A stretch of 64,000 nt of DNA from Hybos culiciformis (lineage: Eukaryota; Arthropoda; Insecta; Diptera; Hybotidae). The DNA is taken from NCBI GenBank assembly GCA_964007475.1, contig OZ023273.1, positions 145,053,308 through 145,117,307 on the forward strand, read 5' to 3'. Below the pieces are notes generated by a model, which saw only the letters and a list, made by a program, of their open reading frames with translations, was not told the DNA's origin and made no database searches. Both the position numbers and the translations under genes were made by a program. Within the stretch, counting starts at the first letter, position 1; every line of letters starts with the position of its first letter. Below, one piece after another: positions 23,960 to 38,622 of the stretch.

Positions 23960-26900
23960 AAAAATTTTATATGAAAGTCAAAGGAAATTTTTTGTTTTTA
24001 ACGCCCGACGCAAAAACGAAAGAGTAGATGGAGAAAATTTTCCTGACAATTAGAATAATTTTCCTACAATTGAATTAAATTTGTATTAAAGCACAAGAAA
24101 GGCAGAATTCCTGATTTTCAGGAACAGGGTGTCTCAGTTTAAGACCACAACATTTTTATCCGTATTGACATTATGAAAATTTGACAGATTGTTCTTGATA
24201 GATTTAGAATTAATTGTTTTAACATAAATTTAAAAATACTTTAAAATTTTTATTTACCTTATACCAAAAAGCATGTATATAACGAGGAATCAGTCCTAAT
24301 ATTTATGTTTTCAATATAAATGTATTTGCATATGAAAACAATTTTATTTATAATTTTTAGTTTTAAATTTAAATGCTACTGCCTTTAATTTATAATATGT
24401 GCAGGCATTTGAGTTTTAAAAATAATGAAATGTATTCTAAAGTTTATTTGTATTACTTTATATATTTTTTTTCATAAAAGTGATAAATTTTTATTTACAT
24501 TTTTTTTTTTCATTTATTTATTTATTATTGATAAGAAAAACACACGTAGAAAAGCAAGAGATAGAAGAAGAAACAAAAAAAAAAAAACAAAATAAGAAAA
24601 TTTTGAAGTCCCAAGTGAATTAATTAAAAATTAAAATCTTTTATCTTTTGAGTGCTTTGAATTTTCATTCTTATTTTTTATTATTATTATTATTATTAGT
24701 TACACAAGGATATTGTACTATATAGAGTGTAGTACACTGTAGTTAGATTATTATTATTATTATTTTATTATAAGATATTTTTTAATATAGGTATTTTTCA
24801 TTCAAAAGGTGTTTTATTTTTATTAAGAAAATAAATAAAAACGGAATACTTAACCCATTTTTTTTAATCTGAAAAAAAAAAAAATATTTAATACTTAAGT
24901 AGTCATTTGTAATGAGAATTTTATGTTTATTTTTAATTTTTTTTTTCTTCTCTTCATTATGTATTATTGTTAAAATGTTAATGGATTTTAATTTACAAAC
25001 TTAATTAAATATTATTTTATTGATTTAACAAAAATTAATTATATTATTCTATGAAATATATGTATTTTATAAAATAGCAAAATTAAAAAGTATTACAGAA
25101 AAATTTAAGTGAGAAATTAATTGATAATCGCAGAAATTTTAATTATTGCGTAATAAATTGGAAATGAAATGATGAATAAATTATTATTTCTAAAATCTAT
25201 TTTGTACACCACCTCTGTAAGATTTTTTTTTTTGAAGTATTAATTTAGAGTGATTGGAATAGTTTTGAATGTGAAATTAAAAAGAATATAGATTTACCAT
25301 TCTTGTATTCTAATTAACATATCACTAGTATTCAAAAGATATAAAAAAGTCATAACATTATTATACTCGAATTTCTTAGTTATTTTTAATACTTCTACAC
25401 AATATAATTTTGTTTATTTCTTTATACATAATCATATATTAATTTCTTGAAATTTGATAAATAGTTTTGTTATGTTAAATTTAATTCTGATTAGCTTTTA
25501 AATTGAAATTATGTAATAAATTTGACATTCTAAAAATAATCAAATGAAATTATAATATTGTAATTATTTCTATTTTATTTTATTCTTTTTTTTTTTATAT
25601 ATAATATTTAAGGTGAAATAATTTTTAATTAAACTCAAGTTGTACAAATGTAATCGTAATTTTGTTTTTAATAAAGAGATTATAATCGTTTTGAGAATTA
25701 AACAACATGGACAGTTTTAGAGGCTTTCTTCCACCTGTTATAGAAGATTGCACAACAGATTGTATGAATGATGTGGAAGTAAATTCACCACCATCAGATA
25801 CAATTTCTTCTTTACGATTTAGCCCTTCAATTTTGAGAGAATGTTTTCTTGTAGCAGGAAGCTGGGATGGCAAAGTTTATTGCTGGCAAGTAAATCAAAA
25901 TTGTTATACAACTTTGAAATCTATTCAAACTATAAATAATCCAATTTTGGATGTATGTTGGTCAGATGATGGGACAAAAATTTTTATAGCTTCTTGCAAT
26001 AATATAGTGCAAAGTTGGGATTTAGTAACCAATCAGACGTTGGAAGTTGCAAAACATGATGCCCCCGTTAAAACTTGTCACTGGATAAAAGGTAATAATT
26101 ATTCTTGCTTAATGACTGGATCTTGGGATAAAACAATAAAGTTCTGGGATACAAGATCTCCGACTCCAATGATGTCCATCAATCTTCCAGAACGATGTTA
26201 TTGCTCTGATGTTATATATCCGATGGCTGTAGTTGGAACCGCTCAAAATGTCATATTAATATATTCACTGGATTACTCTCCAATGGAATATAAAAGAGAT
26301 GAAAATCTACTAAACTCACAGCTTAGAGTTGTGTCGATTTTTAAAGATAAAACTGGAAATCCAGTAGGATGTGCCATCGGTGGAATAGACGGACGTATTG
26401 CCATAAAATATGTAAATCCATTGCCAACACAAGATAATTTCATTTTTAAATGTCATAGAGTAGACGAGAATGACGTTTGTCAGAATATATATCCGATCAA
26501 TGATATTGCATTTCATCCTATCCACAGGACGATGGCCTCTGTTGGTTCTGATGGAACGTTTTCTTTTTGGGATACGGATTATAGGTCTGAATTAAAAAAC
26601 TCAGAAAGATTTAATCAGCCACTAAATAAGTGTACATTTGATTCTTCTGGCCAAATTTTTGCGTATTCAGTTGGATATGATTGGTCAAAAGGGCATGAAT
26701 ATTGCTATAAAAATTATAATAGAATCTTATTACGAAATTGTTATGATGAATTGAAACCTTGAAACTGATAGAATATAATATTGTTTAAAAAAAATTGTAT
26801 TTTATCTTTGAGTACATCCCAATCCCAGAACCTTCTTACAGCGGAGCTTAAACTGTTTGATAGATAAGTTTGATTATATATAGACAATATGTCATCAAAG

Positions 26901-29900
26901 CATATGTGATATGTGATTAAAGCATTATTTTCCCACCTCATAACAATAATAAATAAAATGTACCTACTACTACTTTTTGCCGGCATAAACATTAAAAGAA
27001 ATTACTACAAATTCTTAATTTTCGATTTTAAATAAATTTAACTAAAATATTATTATTTTCGTTGAATAATATACAGAAATAGTATATATTTGAATTTATA
27101 TAAAAATTAAAACATAAAGAAAAGTAATAATTTGTAGAATTGGAGAATAGAAATGTTTTTAAAGAAATTGAGGAAAAAAGTTTTAAAAAAATGCTATTTA
27201 TCAGATTTTAGAAAAGTTTTTCTAAGAATTCGACCAAATAAATTATTGCCAATTAAATTTTTTATTTTAATAGTAATAAATTCTAAATTAAAGGCAGTAC
27301 TAAGTACCTCGATATTTTTATATTTATAATAGGATATCAATAGCTTTATTGGTTTTCGTAGCCCTCATATTTAGTTTGTGAAATATTCCTTTATGAAGTT
27401 TCTGAAAAAAATATTACAAAAGAACCATCACATTTAATTGGTGAAAAAAAAAACCAGTGGTAGTTGAATATTTATAATACAACTAAGTTCCAACGGAGCC
27501 TATAATTTCTTGTCATCATAATTATGTAAATCTGAGACGACGTATCCATATACCTACGTCCATAAATCATGTCAAATACGTAAATGTAATAGAAAAATAT
27601 ACGTACGCAAATCAAAGTTATTATCAAATTTATCATTATGTATTTGATTTCAAAATGTATATATTTGTGTATATTTATAATATTTTTTATATTGAATAAA
27701 TATAAATTTATGCTTCTTTGGAGCATTGGAATCTCGGTTTAAAAACTTTTTTATTAAATGAATTTTATTTTTAACAACATTTTCTCGAGAAAAAAAGTAA
27801 ATAAAAACAAACATTTTTTTTTTATATATAAATTCAAGGTAAATTAAATTATATTATGTACAAATTCATAAGAAAATATGTAGGTACCTTGGTACCCAGC
27901 TACGTATTGAAAAAAAAGATTTAAATCAATTTAATTTCATCTTTGTTTTTATTCATTTCAAAATAAAAAAAATAAAAATTTTTCTTATATGAAACACAAA
28001 CAAATTATGCAGAAAATTTGTTTACAAATTTTCCAAATAAAAAAGGAAATTAGAATCGGAAATGATTAAAATCTTAATTGTATTTTGATTTTATTTTTTG
28101 GGGGAACAAAATTTAGATTTATTTTGTTTATTATTATTATATGATCAAAAGTTTTTCAATGTTTTTCATAAAAACAAAAAAAAAAAAGGAAAGAAAAATT
28201 ATCTTATTATCGAAAATCTCAACAAATTAACAAACTTAAATGGAATTTTTTTTTTTTTTATTCTGTGTATATTTTTATTTTACTTGTTTTTCTTATAATG
28301 ATCTCATTAGCAAAATTATGGAAATAAAAAATAAATAATAAATATTTTTATCATTTTTTATGGATTTTGTCAACAAGAGCTCATAACATTTTTGAATATT
28401 TTCTTTGAAAACTTCTGAAGCGGCAACTAGTGATAAGAAATTTCCAATTTTCCTTTTTCTTTCAATATTTAATTTTACTCATCTGAAGAATAGTGGTGTC
28501 AAGTAAAACATTCTGATCTTCAGTTGTATGCATGAAGCATGTATGAAACATATCAATAATAATTGCTTTCAGATTTCTTCAAATGGCATAAAAATTCTCT
28601 CGAAAAAAGGAAAAATTTCAATATTAACAAGAATATGTAAGAATTTTTTTTTAGTTTTCCATTATGTAAACGTATTTATTATATATGTATAGATAATGTG
28701 CACTTTTTATGTACCTACTTAATAAGATTAAAACTTTTCGAAATCCTTTAACAAAATACCGAAATTTCATTGCTTCTTAAAATATTTCTCCCTAAAAATT
28801 TTTTTTTTCCCTTTAATTCTACCAGATTTAAATATCTTAATTTAAAGTCTGTAAAATTTATCCCCAGAAAAAATATTCCATTTTTTTTTTTTTTTTTTAA
28901 ATATTAAATACAAAATTTTCTGCAAAAAAAAAAAACATTAAATAAAAAATAAAATAAATATAAAAAAAAAAAAACTATTATATATAACGATTTATTTAAA
29001 AAAAAAAAAAAATAAATCCATTTAATCCATGAAAAACCATTAAATTGCCTGGTTTATTTTTATAGAACATAGTGCAAAACTATTTAATGGTTTTCATGAT
29101 GTTTTTATTTAAATTTTTATTCAAAATTTTTTATTTAACACATAAAAAAAATTAAATCTAAATCATTTAAAAATAAATTAATAGTTCTTTATTTGCTTTA
29201 TAATCTTAATGAATTTAAAAAAAAAAAAAAAAGATTTTTGTATTGAAATGGAATTGAACTTCGGTTGATTTAGGCGGAAAATAAAATTCTAAGTCAAGTA
29301 TTTATATGACAGATTAGGGTCATATAACATTAAAATTTCATTTGAAATCAAAATAATGTTTTCAATTTTTTTGTCAAATTAAATGGATATTTTAAATTGT
29401 AGGTATTTTAACCTGAAATCAAATTGATTGGTTATACATTAAATGAGTTTGTTTTGATATTTTGCATTTTAGATTACTAAATAAATTCTAAATGTTCAAT
29501 AATGTTGGTTAGACAATGAATTTTGATTAGGCAAATAATTTTGTCTTCGTTAATTAGTTTTAAAAGGGATAATATCTGCTGAAATGTTTCACAGTGTAGT
29601 AACCTTGTTTTGTACGATTATCAGAAATTTTGAAAACGTTCTTAAGGGATCTTTTATTGGAAAAAAAAACGAATTTGTTCCCTGAAGAAAATTTCTTCTT
29701 ATACATATTCAATTGAACAAGCGAAAAAATTATAATGGACCTTTTCACAGATCTTATAACATTTTTATTTATTTCTCTGAATATTAGCTTAAAATAATGT
29801 AGTATTGAAAAAAAAAAAAAAATAAATAAAATTCGTTCAATATTTTTTTGATACTTTTTCAATATGATCTCAGGTTTATATTTTTTATTTTATTTTTTTG

Positions 29901-32900
29901 AAGTTGACCCTTATCAAATTTTGATGAAAAATATTTAATTCTACTTATGAATAAAATTTATCTTCTATCAATTTCAATTTGATAACAATTTTGATAAAAA
30001 GGATATACCTATCATGACTTTTGTGTATCTAAAATTTGAAACTGATTGACTTTTGTTGTAAATGCCGAATTATAGAAGAAGATTATAAGATTATGTTGTT
30101 CGACGTTTGAGTATATTTTGTTTTTGTTGTAATTTGAATTTTTTTTTAAATAATATGTTATCTGTTTTTAATGTATATTTAAGTATATCATGAACATAAA
30201 TAGTTAGAAGAAAATATCAGAATTCTCACATAAATCGATGCTTAGTCTTCGGCTCGAAAGCTTATTTTAGATCCTTTTTTTGGGAAATATAACTTTTCTA
30301 ATACTTGAATTATCTAAAAAAAAAAGTTTATTAATTAAAACTAACGTAATACATAATAATTTTTATTAAAACATCCGGTGTATATGTTCATGTGGAAAAT
30401 ATTTTTGGAAAATTAATTGTAAGCCTCTTTTATTGTAAATTGTATCCGGAATTGAAGTTTATGTTTATTTAGTTTTTCAAAAACTGTTGTATAGGTTAAT
30501 CAAGTTTTTGTATTGCAATCATAATTGTATCATTATTATAAATATGTTTAAGTTTTTCAACAAATCATAGAACCCACAATATGCCTGAAATAAAAATGTC
30601 ATCGCACTCTAAAAAAACAAAACTTTCTAAATAGCAACATTAAATGTATGCATATAAAAAACTGAGCTTTGACAGTTTTATTAAAAAGAAAATTCTGATA
30701 AAATTGATAATTTTTATTGAACAAAATTTTATTATTAGGGAAGGAAGGAATCAATGAAAAATAATAAAATAAAAAATATCAATTTTGTAAGAAACCGATT
30801 GTTGAAATGTTTTGTTGCCTTGAGGGCAAAAATAGATTTTCCTGTAAAATTTTTTATTATATTTTCTTCTATTCGATAGAATCGTAATATTTTTTTTTTG
30901 TTCTTTCTCTCAGTCAATTTGATTTACAATTTGTAGATAAAATAGTTTTACAAAAATAATACCATGTTTCCGGTCATTAAACTATCAACAAAATTACTAC
31001 AATACAATGTAAAATGATTACCATTTGTTTTTTTTGTCCTTTTTTACATAAATTATTTTAAAAATAAATCATTGATTTTATAAAAATTGCAATTCAAATT
31101 TTCAGAGTAATAATAATATTTATCAGAACAGATATTTAAAAACAAATTGTTTTCATTAAAAATTTTTGGCACATAAATTACATATAGTTGAATGAAACTG
31201 ATATTGTTATTAGATGAAAATTTTATAATGTTTAAAAAAAAGAGTTTAGTTAGGTAGTTTAAAAAATTTTAAATAATTTTGTTTCTAAGATGAATTAATA
31301 AAAATTATATGGTTAACGTCACATTCCTACATTCTTTAATGTAGTTGCAGTTAAATGTGAAAAATTCATTTTCTTTGAATTTTATAAATACTCTGTCCTC
31401 TAGTAAATTAAAATTTATGAAAATCTTTTGATTTTGAATTGTTAAAATATGTTGTAATGTGATATGTTAATAATTAATTATATATGTTAGATACATAAAA
31501 ATGTATTGAAAAAATCGATAAATTAAATATTTACTTTAATTATTATATTTTCAGTTTGTTTTCAACAAAATTTATTTTTTTTTTAAATTTTTAATGATGG
31601 TTAAATTTTTTATAATTTGTTGTTAAAATTGATAGAATATAAAAATAAAAATTAAATAATAGAAAAACAGATTTAAATTTGGAGTAAAATTTTAGTTTAT
31701 TTAAAATAAGCTTCTTAATATCTAGCATTCAATTTAATTATTATTATTGCCAGGTAAATTTATAATAGTATGAATTTTCATTTACCAAGAAAAAATTTAA
31801 GTTTGTGTGGTAAAAATACCTATTAGGTGCTATAAATAAGTATTTTAAAATTATAAATTATTATATAATAGTATAAATTTTTCGTATATGTTTTGCCAAC
31901 AAATTATGAGGAATATATTATCGAACTATATAATTAAAATTCGCTAATTCATAAAAATGTAATATATATGTATAAAAATCAATAATTAATTCTTTGAATT
32001 GTTATTGTGTTGATGTGTTCTTAATATTTAATGTAACTTGGATTTATGAGTTCGCTATTTCGATTAAATCAGCTACACTACACTACAACTCACAAATGAG
32101 TTATTTGATCAGGAAAACAGGCTTGACAATAAATCTTAAAAGTGAATTGATGACAAGGTAGCTGTGATATTAATAATTGTGTTGAAATTCTAGAACCCTG
32201 AGTATTTATGTCAAAACAATTTATTTCAAAATTTCTCTTTTCTCTTTTTTTTATGACATTTTAATTTTTTGCAATGAGTTTAATTTGTTTTCAAAAGTCG
32301 TTAAATAATATTTTATTGAAGGTGAAAGAGGATTAAGGTAATAATTAAAATATGGGTAAAGTTTTTTTTTTTTTGTTTTTTTAACATCAAAAGAATGATT
32401 TGGTATTCAAGATCAAAATAAAAAAAGTTTTTTTCTTTAAACTTAAAACCATTAACTTTGCACCGTACCAAAGTGTTAAGAAAAATTATTCAATAAGATA
32501 GAGTAAGATGGAAATATATTTTTTTAATCATCTTGTTGGTAATGTTCTTTTATTGTTAATCCATTTTATTAACTTCCATTTTTTTTTTCAAAAGTTAACA
32601 CAACTTTTCCTTAAGTTAAAGAAAAGAACATATTTTGGGAATTTTATTCAATAAAATTTTTGAAATATCAAATTGAAGTTGGTGGTATACAATTTTGATA
32701 TCTTAAATTTTTTTCTGCATCGAAAACTGAACAATAAATGTAAAAAAAAAAACTTTTCTTTTATAAAATGCTCTTAAGTTAAAATTTAATTTGTTGAAGT
32801 TAAAATATTGCTATGAAGTTTTCCGAAAAATTTGTTCCAAATTTTAAAATCTGAATAGATTTTGTTTTTGTATAATGATTATGGAGATAATATTCTTTTT

Positions 32901-35900
32901 CAATTTTGTCCAATCATTTTTGTGTATTTTTCATGTCAACTTTTGGACTGACTGAAGAAAATTATGGTGGCCGAATAAGCTTCTATAGAAAATGCTGCAT
33001 TAGTTTGTGCGAATTACTTTAAAAGTGTTTGCGGAAATCTTCGAAACAATATCCTCTGGCTCTTGTTTTAGTTTTTCTTTTCAATATTTCTACAGAGTAA
33101 AATAATAGAAAATTCTTTTGATTAAATGTAGATTCTTATTTTTTTTTTTTTATTCTTGATTTTTAGTTTTTATTTTTTTTATTCTTTCTTTTACGATTGA
33201 AATGTGTAATGATTATTATTGGAAAGATTTTTCATATATAGTCTTCAGGGCAAAGAAAAATTTATTGTTAAAAATCAATTTACCAGATGGATATAATTTT
33301 TTAAAAATTAGGAAGAGTAATGGAATTGAAATCAAATTATAGGTTTTATTTTTTTATAAAAATATTTTCAACATATATTTTGTTTCAAAAGTTTAATGAA
33401 CATATAACATAGATATGTTGTGTATTTGTATTATTTTTTTTTATGAAATAAGCTTTAAGTTTAATTTTTATTAATAAAGTAAGAAAATTGAAAATGAAAA
33501 TCTTTGTTTTTCTTTTCTTTTTTTTTTTTTGTTTTTAATGTGAAAAACTTTAAATTACATGAGAAAGATAAAATATATAAAAGATACAATAATGTTTTTC
33601 TAATTTTATATTTCATTTAATTAAACATATTGCTTTTATGAAAAGAAGAATATAAAATTGAAAATATTAAAAGATCAATAAATTTTCCAAAATGTGTATA
33701 TAAATTGATACCAAAATGTATAAAAAATATTGATTTGAGAATCTACAAGTTGTAGACTACAAATACGTACGTTATTTACTTCTTAATGTAATATTAAAAT
33801 TATTTGTTGGTTTTACTTGTACAACATTTATTTGATTTTCACAATTCAGGACTTTAAATTAAAATTTTACAAATAAAAGTTAGTTAAGTCTCCATACTGT
33901 CCATATAAAGCTTATCTTTTACTTTAAAATAAGCTTAAAATTAAATAAACTTTAAAAATGCTTTTAAAAAGTTTTAGATAATAATTGACCATCAATCAGT
34001 AACAATATATGTTACAATATATATATATATATATATATGTTAATATTACTATGGTAATATTTGCAAGTGTGTAATATAAACATTTGAATAATATATAAAA
34101 GATATTATTGAACAACAGTAGACATGCATTTGTACTTCATTCAACAACAACCATTATCAACAATCGAAAATTTATGCAAATATTTTCCAAACAAAACTAT
34201 ATATTCACACATAGAATGTGTTTAATGTAGTGATAATAATTATTAAGTTTTCTCATGTTTTGGCTTAAAGGTTTTATGAAATTTTGTAAAGAAGATATAA
34301 TGTGATAAAAATGTTTGATAATCTTTTGCATATAAAAACAATTTTTTTTCTATCCTCCTGAAATCCACGCAAATTTGCATGATGCATTAAATTAGTAAAG
34401 GGTTGAACAATTTTCATTTAACTACATTATAAATCCAATGAATTTACAAATTGAAGAAAAATACATAATAACAAAAGTTCTCATTAATAGTCGTGAATTC
34501 TTAAATTTCAATAATTTAATATGTAGCTTTTAAATGCATTTAATTGATATTTTTCAGAATTTTTTTTTAGAAATTTTCATCTAGAAGGAAAAATATCAAT
34601 TGTTCTGGTTCGTAGAACTGCTTTTTCTGTCTCATCCAAAAAAATAATTTAATGATATTTACAAACAATTCTTTAATTAAAAAAAAAAGTCATTCAAACA
34701 AAATGAGTAAAATTTTATGAGGAATTTTTTTTTATTCAAGAAATTTTCCTTATTGAATTAAAATTTTCCTTGCTTTAAATGCATTGTGTATAGTAGTATT
34801 ATTTAACATGTAGATTACAGTATATATATATTATATATTTTTTAATTCCAAGTAAACTCATATTGAATTAAATTAATTAAAGGAGATTCTCTTTAAAAAA
34901 AAAATTTTTTTAAAGTTTATCTTCAAGTTTTAATTTTTTTTTCCAAAATGCCTGTATGCTATTCGGACTATAGTATATTGATATAAATAAAAAAATAAAT
35001 ATTAAGCTTGGCATATATTTTACTTCATATATAAACTATGTAACAATAATATTTATTTATTTTTTTTTTTAAACAAACTTTACTGTGCTATAGGTATATT
35101 AATATTATATATGTACTTTTAATGTTTAAATAATATAATATTTTGAGTGGAATATGTACTACTTACTTGTGGTAAAAGTTTTAAAAATCCAAGCAAATAG
35201 ATTGCCATTACAGTAGATGTTGATGTACAAAATTGCATTTTTAAAAATGTTATACAACACTTTCGATTGTATAAAATTGGTATTAAAAATGCAAATGCTG
35301 TGCAGGATTGTAAGAAACAACAACCGCAACTTATTATAACAAAAATAGGACGTGCTGTTGATGTTGTACGATTTGTTATGGTTGCCTGTTTATTTTATTT
35401 TTTTTTTAAAGAAATTAAAAAAGGAAAATAATTAAAATTTTAACTTTATTATTTTTATAACTATTCAAATAATAAATAAAAAAAAAAAAAAAATAGCTTT
35501 GTGGTTTTGAATACAGATATTTTGTTTGAACAATTTAAAATATAATTTTGTTTTAACAATTTCTTATTTTTAAAAGTAATTTTCAATTAATTTATATTTA
35601 ATATCTAAGTGTTTAACATTGTTGTTTTCGAATAATATGATGAAAAAATTATTTTGTAATATGATGTAATACCTAATACTCTTAAGATTGAACCATTTTA
35701 ATGGGTTTGGAAGATGAGGGTACAATGCAAAAAAAAAAAAAACTCTGTGGAGAATCAAAAAAAAAATATAGCAAATATTGCTATAATCATATGAAATTTT
35801 TTTTAGTAAGAACAAATTTGCGAATCTTACTCAAGCCATCTGCTGGTTGGATTTGACCTATTTAAATAACTATTTACTATTAATTTTAATAAATATTGAT

Positions 35901-38591
35901 TTTATTGCAAAATTAATTGAAACACGGTTTAATTTTTATTATTGGACTTAATGCGAATAAAATTATTTTATGGCCAATAACATTGAAGACTTAAGATATC
36001 TTTTCGTAAGATATCTTTTCTTTATACAAATTATATGTAGTCAAAAGATTTTGAATAACCAGTATATAACCAATATTCAAGCTATTGTATAATGTAAGTA
36101 TTTATCTTAATATCAGAAGAGTTATAACTAAATTTGTTGTCTTTTATAACCAACTTTATTCTCCACATTGTCGCAGTTCAAAAGTACAATTTTCTATTAA
36201 TTTTTTTTAAATTTCTTTAAATTTAAAACAAAAAACCGGTTGACGTTTAATTTATCCTTATATAATATATTTATTCTAAATTTATTATTTTTTTTTTATA
36301 TTTTTTTCTTTACTAACTTTAAAACATAAAAAAAAAAAAAAAAATTAAATAAAAATTTAGATAAAAATTCAATGATAAAAACTAACCCTAAAGTATTTTT
36401 CAACACTTTTGGCAACTTTTTTAGTTTATTTACTACAGAAGTGAAAAGCCAATTTATAAAAAAAAAAAAAAAAAGAATTAACCATAAAATTCTTAAAAAA
36501 AAAAAAGAATTTTTTTTTTCTCAGCACTTGCTATTTTTAATTTGACAAAATAAGTGAAAAAAAAACGTATATTTAAAATGCACATAAATCTTTTTCTATA
36601 TTCTAACTTTTAACTTCCATGATTCTATTTAATAACACACAAGAAAATTTGATAAGCTTTTCACTATTTTAATTGAAAATTTTTCTGAATAAATATTTTC
36701 GAGATTATTAGAACTCTTGGTTGGAAGCAAAACTACAAAAAACAAAAGGTCTGTCTAAAATTTTATGTCATCTATCTATATAATTTTTGATTTTTTTTAC
36801 ATTTATCACAAAAAAAACCCTATTTTTATGTTACAAAAATAGTAAAATAAAATTTATTAAATAAAATTGCGAACTTTTTTTTAGAGTGTGTGTCTATAAA
36901 ACTGATTAAAAAATTTAAAAAGGATAAAAAAATGGTAGTATCAAAGTTCAAAAGGCATTGAGATTAAGTTATTCGAAGTTAAACAATTCTAACAAAAAAA
37001 AAAATAATGTAATGGAATAAAAAAGAAGTTTTGTTTAAAATCAGTCTAGTTTAATATCTACTAGTGTTGAATTAAATAAATATTAAATATTCAAATTATC
37101 GGTTAAATAAATTCACTTAGATTTTTGATTTCTGTTCTATTTACCACACTCATACTGGGGTCAATGTAATATGATTTTTAGTAAAATGTATTAAATTAAT
37201 TTTTCCAAGAATTTCCAATAATTTTGAATTTTTAGTTTGAAAAAAAAGACAGGGAATGTATGTATTTATATAGCAAGAAAAAGAAAATTCCAAGAATAAA
37301 ATTTTAAGTTATTAATATATAATTATATTCTGGTTAGATACAGTTATAGAAATCGATATTTGCTACTAAGATGGAATTTTGTATATATGATTGGTATGGT
37401 GATTGATTATATAGTTACCAATTAAAAAGAATATAAACAAAGTATCAGATTTAGGCATAACATTTTATTTTGAAGGTATAGAAATTTTGTTTTAAGTATA
37501 ATTATTTCAGATTTGGAAAATTCTTATCAAAAATTATGGTAACAACATAACTATATATATATAGTAATTGCAGAAAAACTATTTAAACGTGAATGAATTA
37601 TTTATAAATAATTTTATTGTCAATATAAATTTAAAGTTAAAAAAAAAAAAAATTATTAAGTATTGTCAATTTTATTAAATTTGATAAAAAAAAAAAAAAA
37701 ATATTTTATTCAATTTTATTTTACAAATCCCCTATAATTCCATTATTCCGTATATATATATATATACGGATAAATTGTTCATTCGGCTGTTTTCAAAATA
37801 ATGCGGTTTTATTTTGGGTAAACTTCAATACATTTTATTATATTATATATTATTTTATCATAATTACATAATGTACATAAAATTATTTTTAATTTTGAAT
37901 AAACGCAAAGAATAAAAATTATATTAATTAAAATATTTTTTTTTTATTTCTGTTTGGAATCAATAAATTTCTATATATTTTTTTTTGGTACTTACATTAT
38001 AATTTTTTCTAGCCATTAATACCACAAATGTTCCTGATAATGGACAGATACATCTGGTCATATTTTCCATTAAATTTTTCGTTATGCATAAATCAGTTCG
38101 CCATGTTGATTCAAATGTTGACCTCATTTCATAACTTTGTTTTATTATTTTAATTTTTTTTTTATTTTCCATAAGTGTACACATAAAATTGTGTTGTTGT
38201 TGTTGTTGTTTTTTTTAACAATCAAAAAATAAATAATAATAAGTTTAAATAAAATTATTTTAATGTATGTAAATAATTATTGTAGTTTGGAAGTTTTCTA
38301 TAGTTTTCTATTATAATATAATATGAAAACTTTTTATTATTATTTTGTTATTATTTTGTTACTATCATTATTATTTACATTTTCTCTTGTTTTATTTTTC
38401 AATTTTCATGAAAATTTTCATTTTAACAGGTACCTGAGGAGTGTGTAACTTTTAGTTTGTTCATCAAATTTTATGTTTTTTGTTGCAAAAAATTTTTTTT
38501 TTTTTTTAACATAATACAACCAACATATTTATTTTTATTATTTTGTATGGTATGCATTTTAAGTAGAAAATTGTTATCCAGAATTAAAATA

Positions 38592-38622
<31 letters not shown>

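Larger units (their letters stand above)
22005..35166 (-). other. Largest receptor intron (between TM2 and TM3), 13.2 kb
   Basis: Bounded by CAA|GTAAGT and TTAATTTCAG. It hosts the plus-strand Rae1-like gene at 25707-26762. The rest is A+T-rich with AT and ATT microsatellites (23921-23957, about 24680-24766, 34016-34039). The 121-codon frame at 22394-22759 is Phe/Lys/Ile-rich and not credible. Confidence 0.8.

Noticed and set aside
26741..26992. 83-codon minus-strand ORF overlapping the Rae1-like end
   Set aside because: Most likely the antisense of the Rae1-like stop region and 3' UTR; no family recognised.
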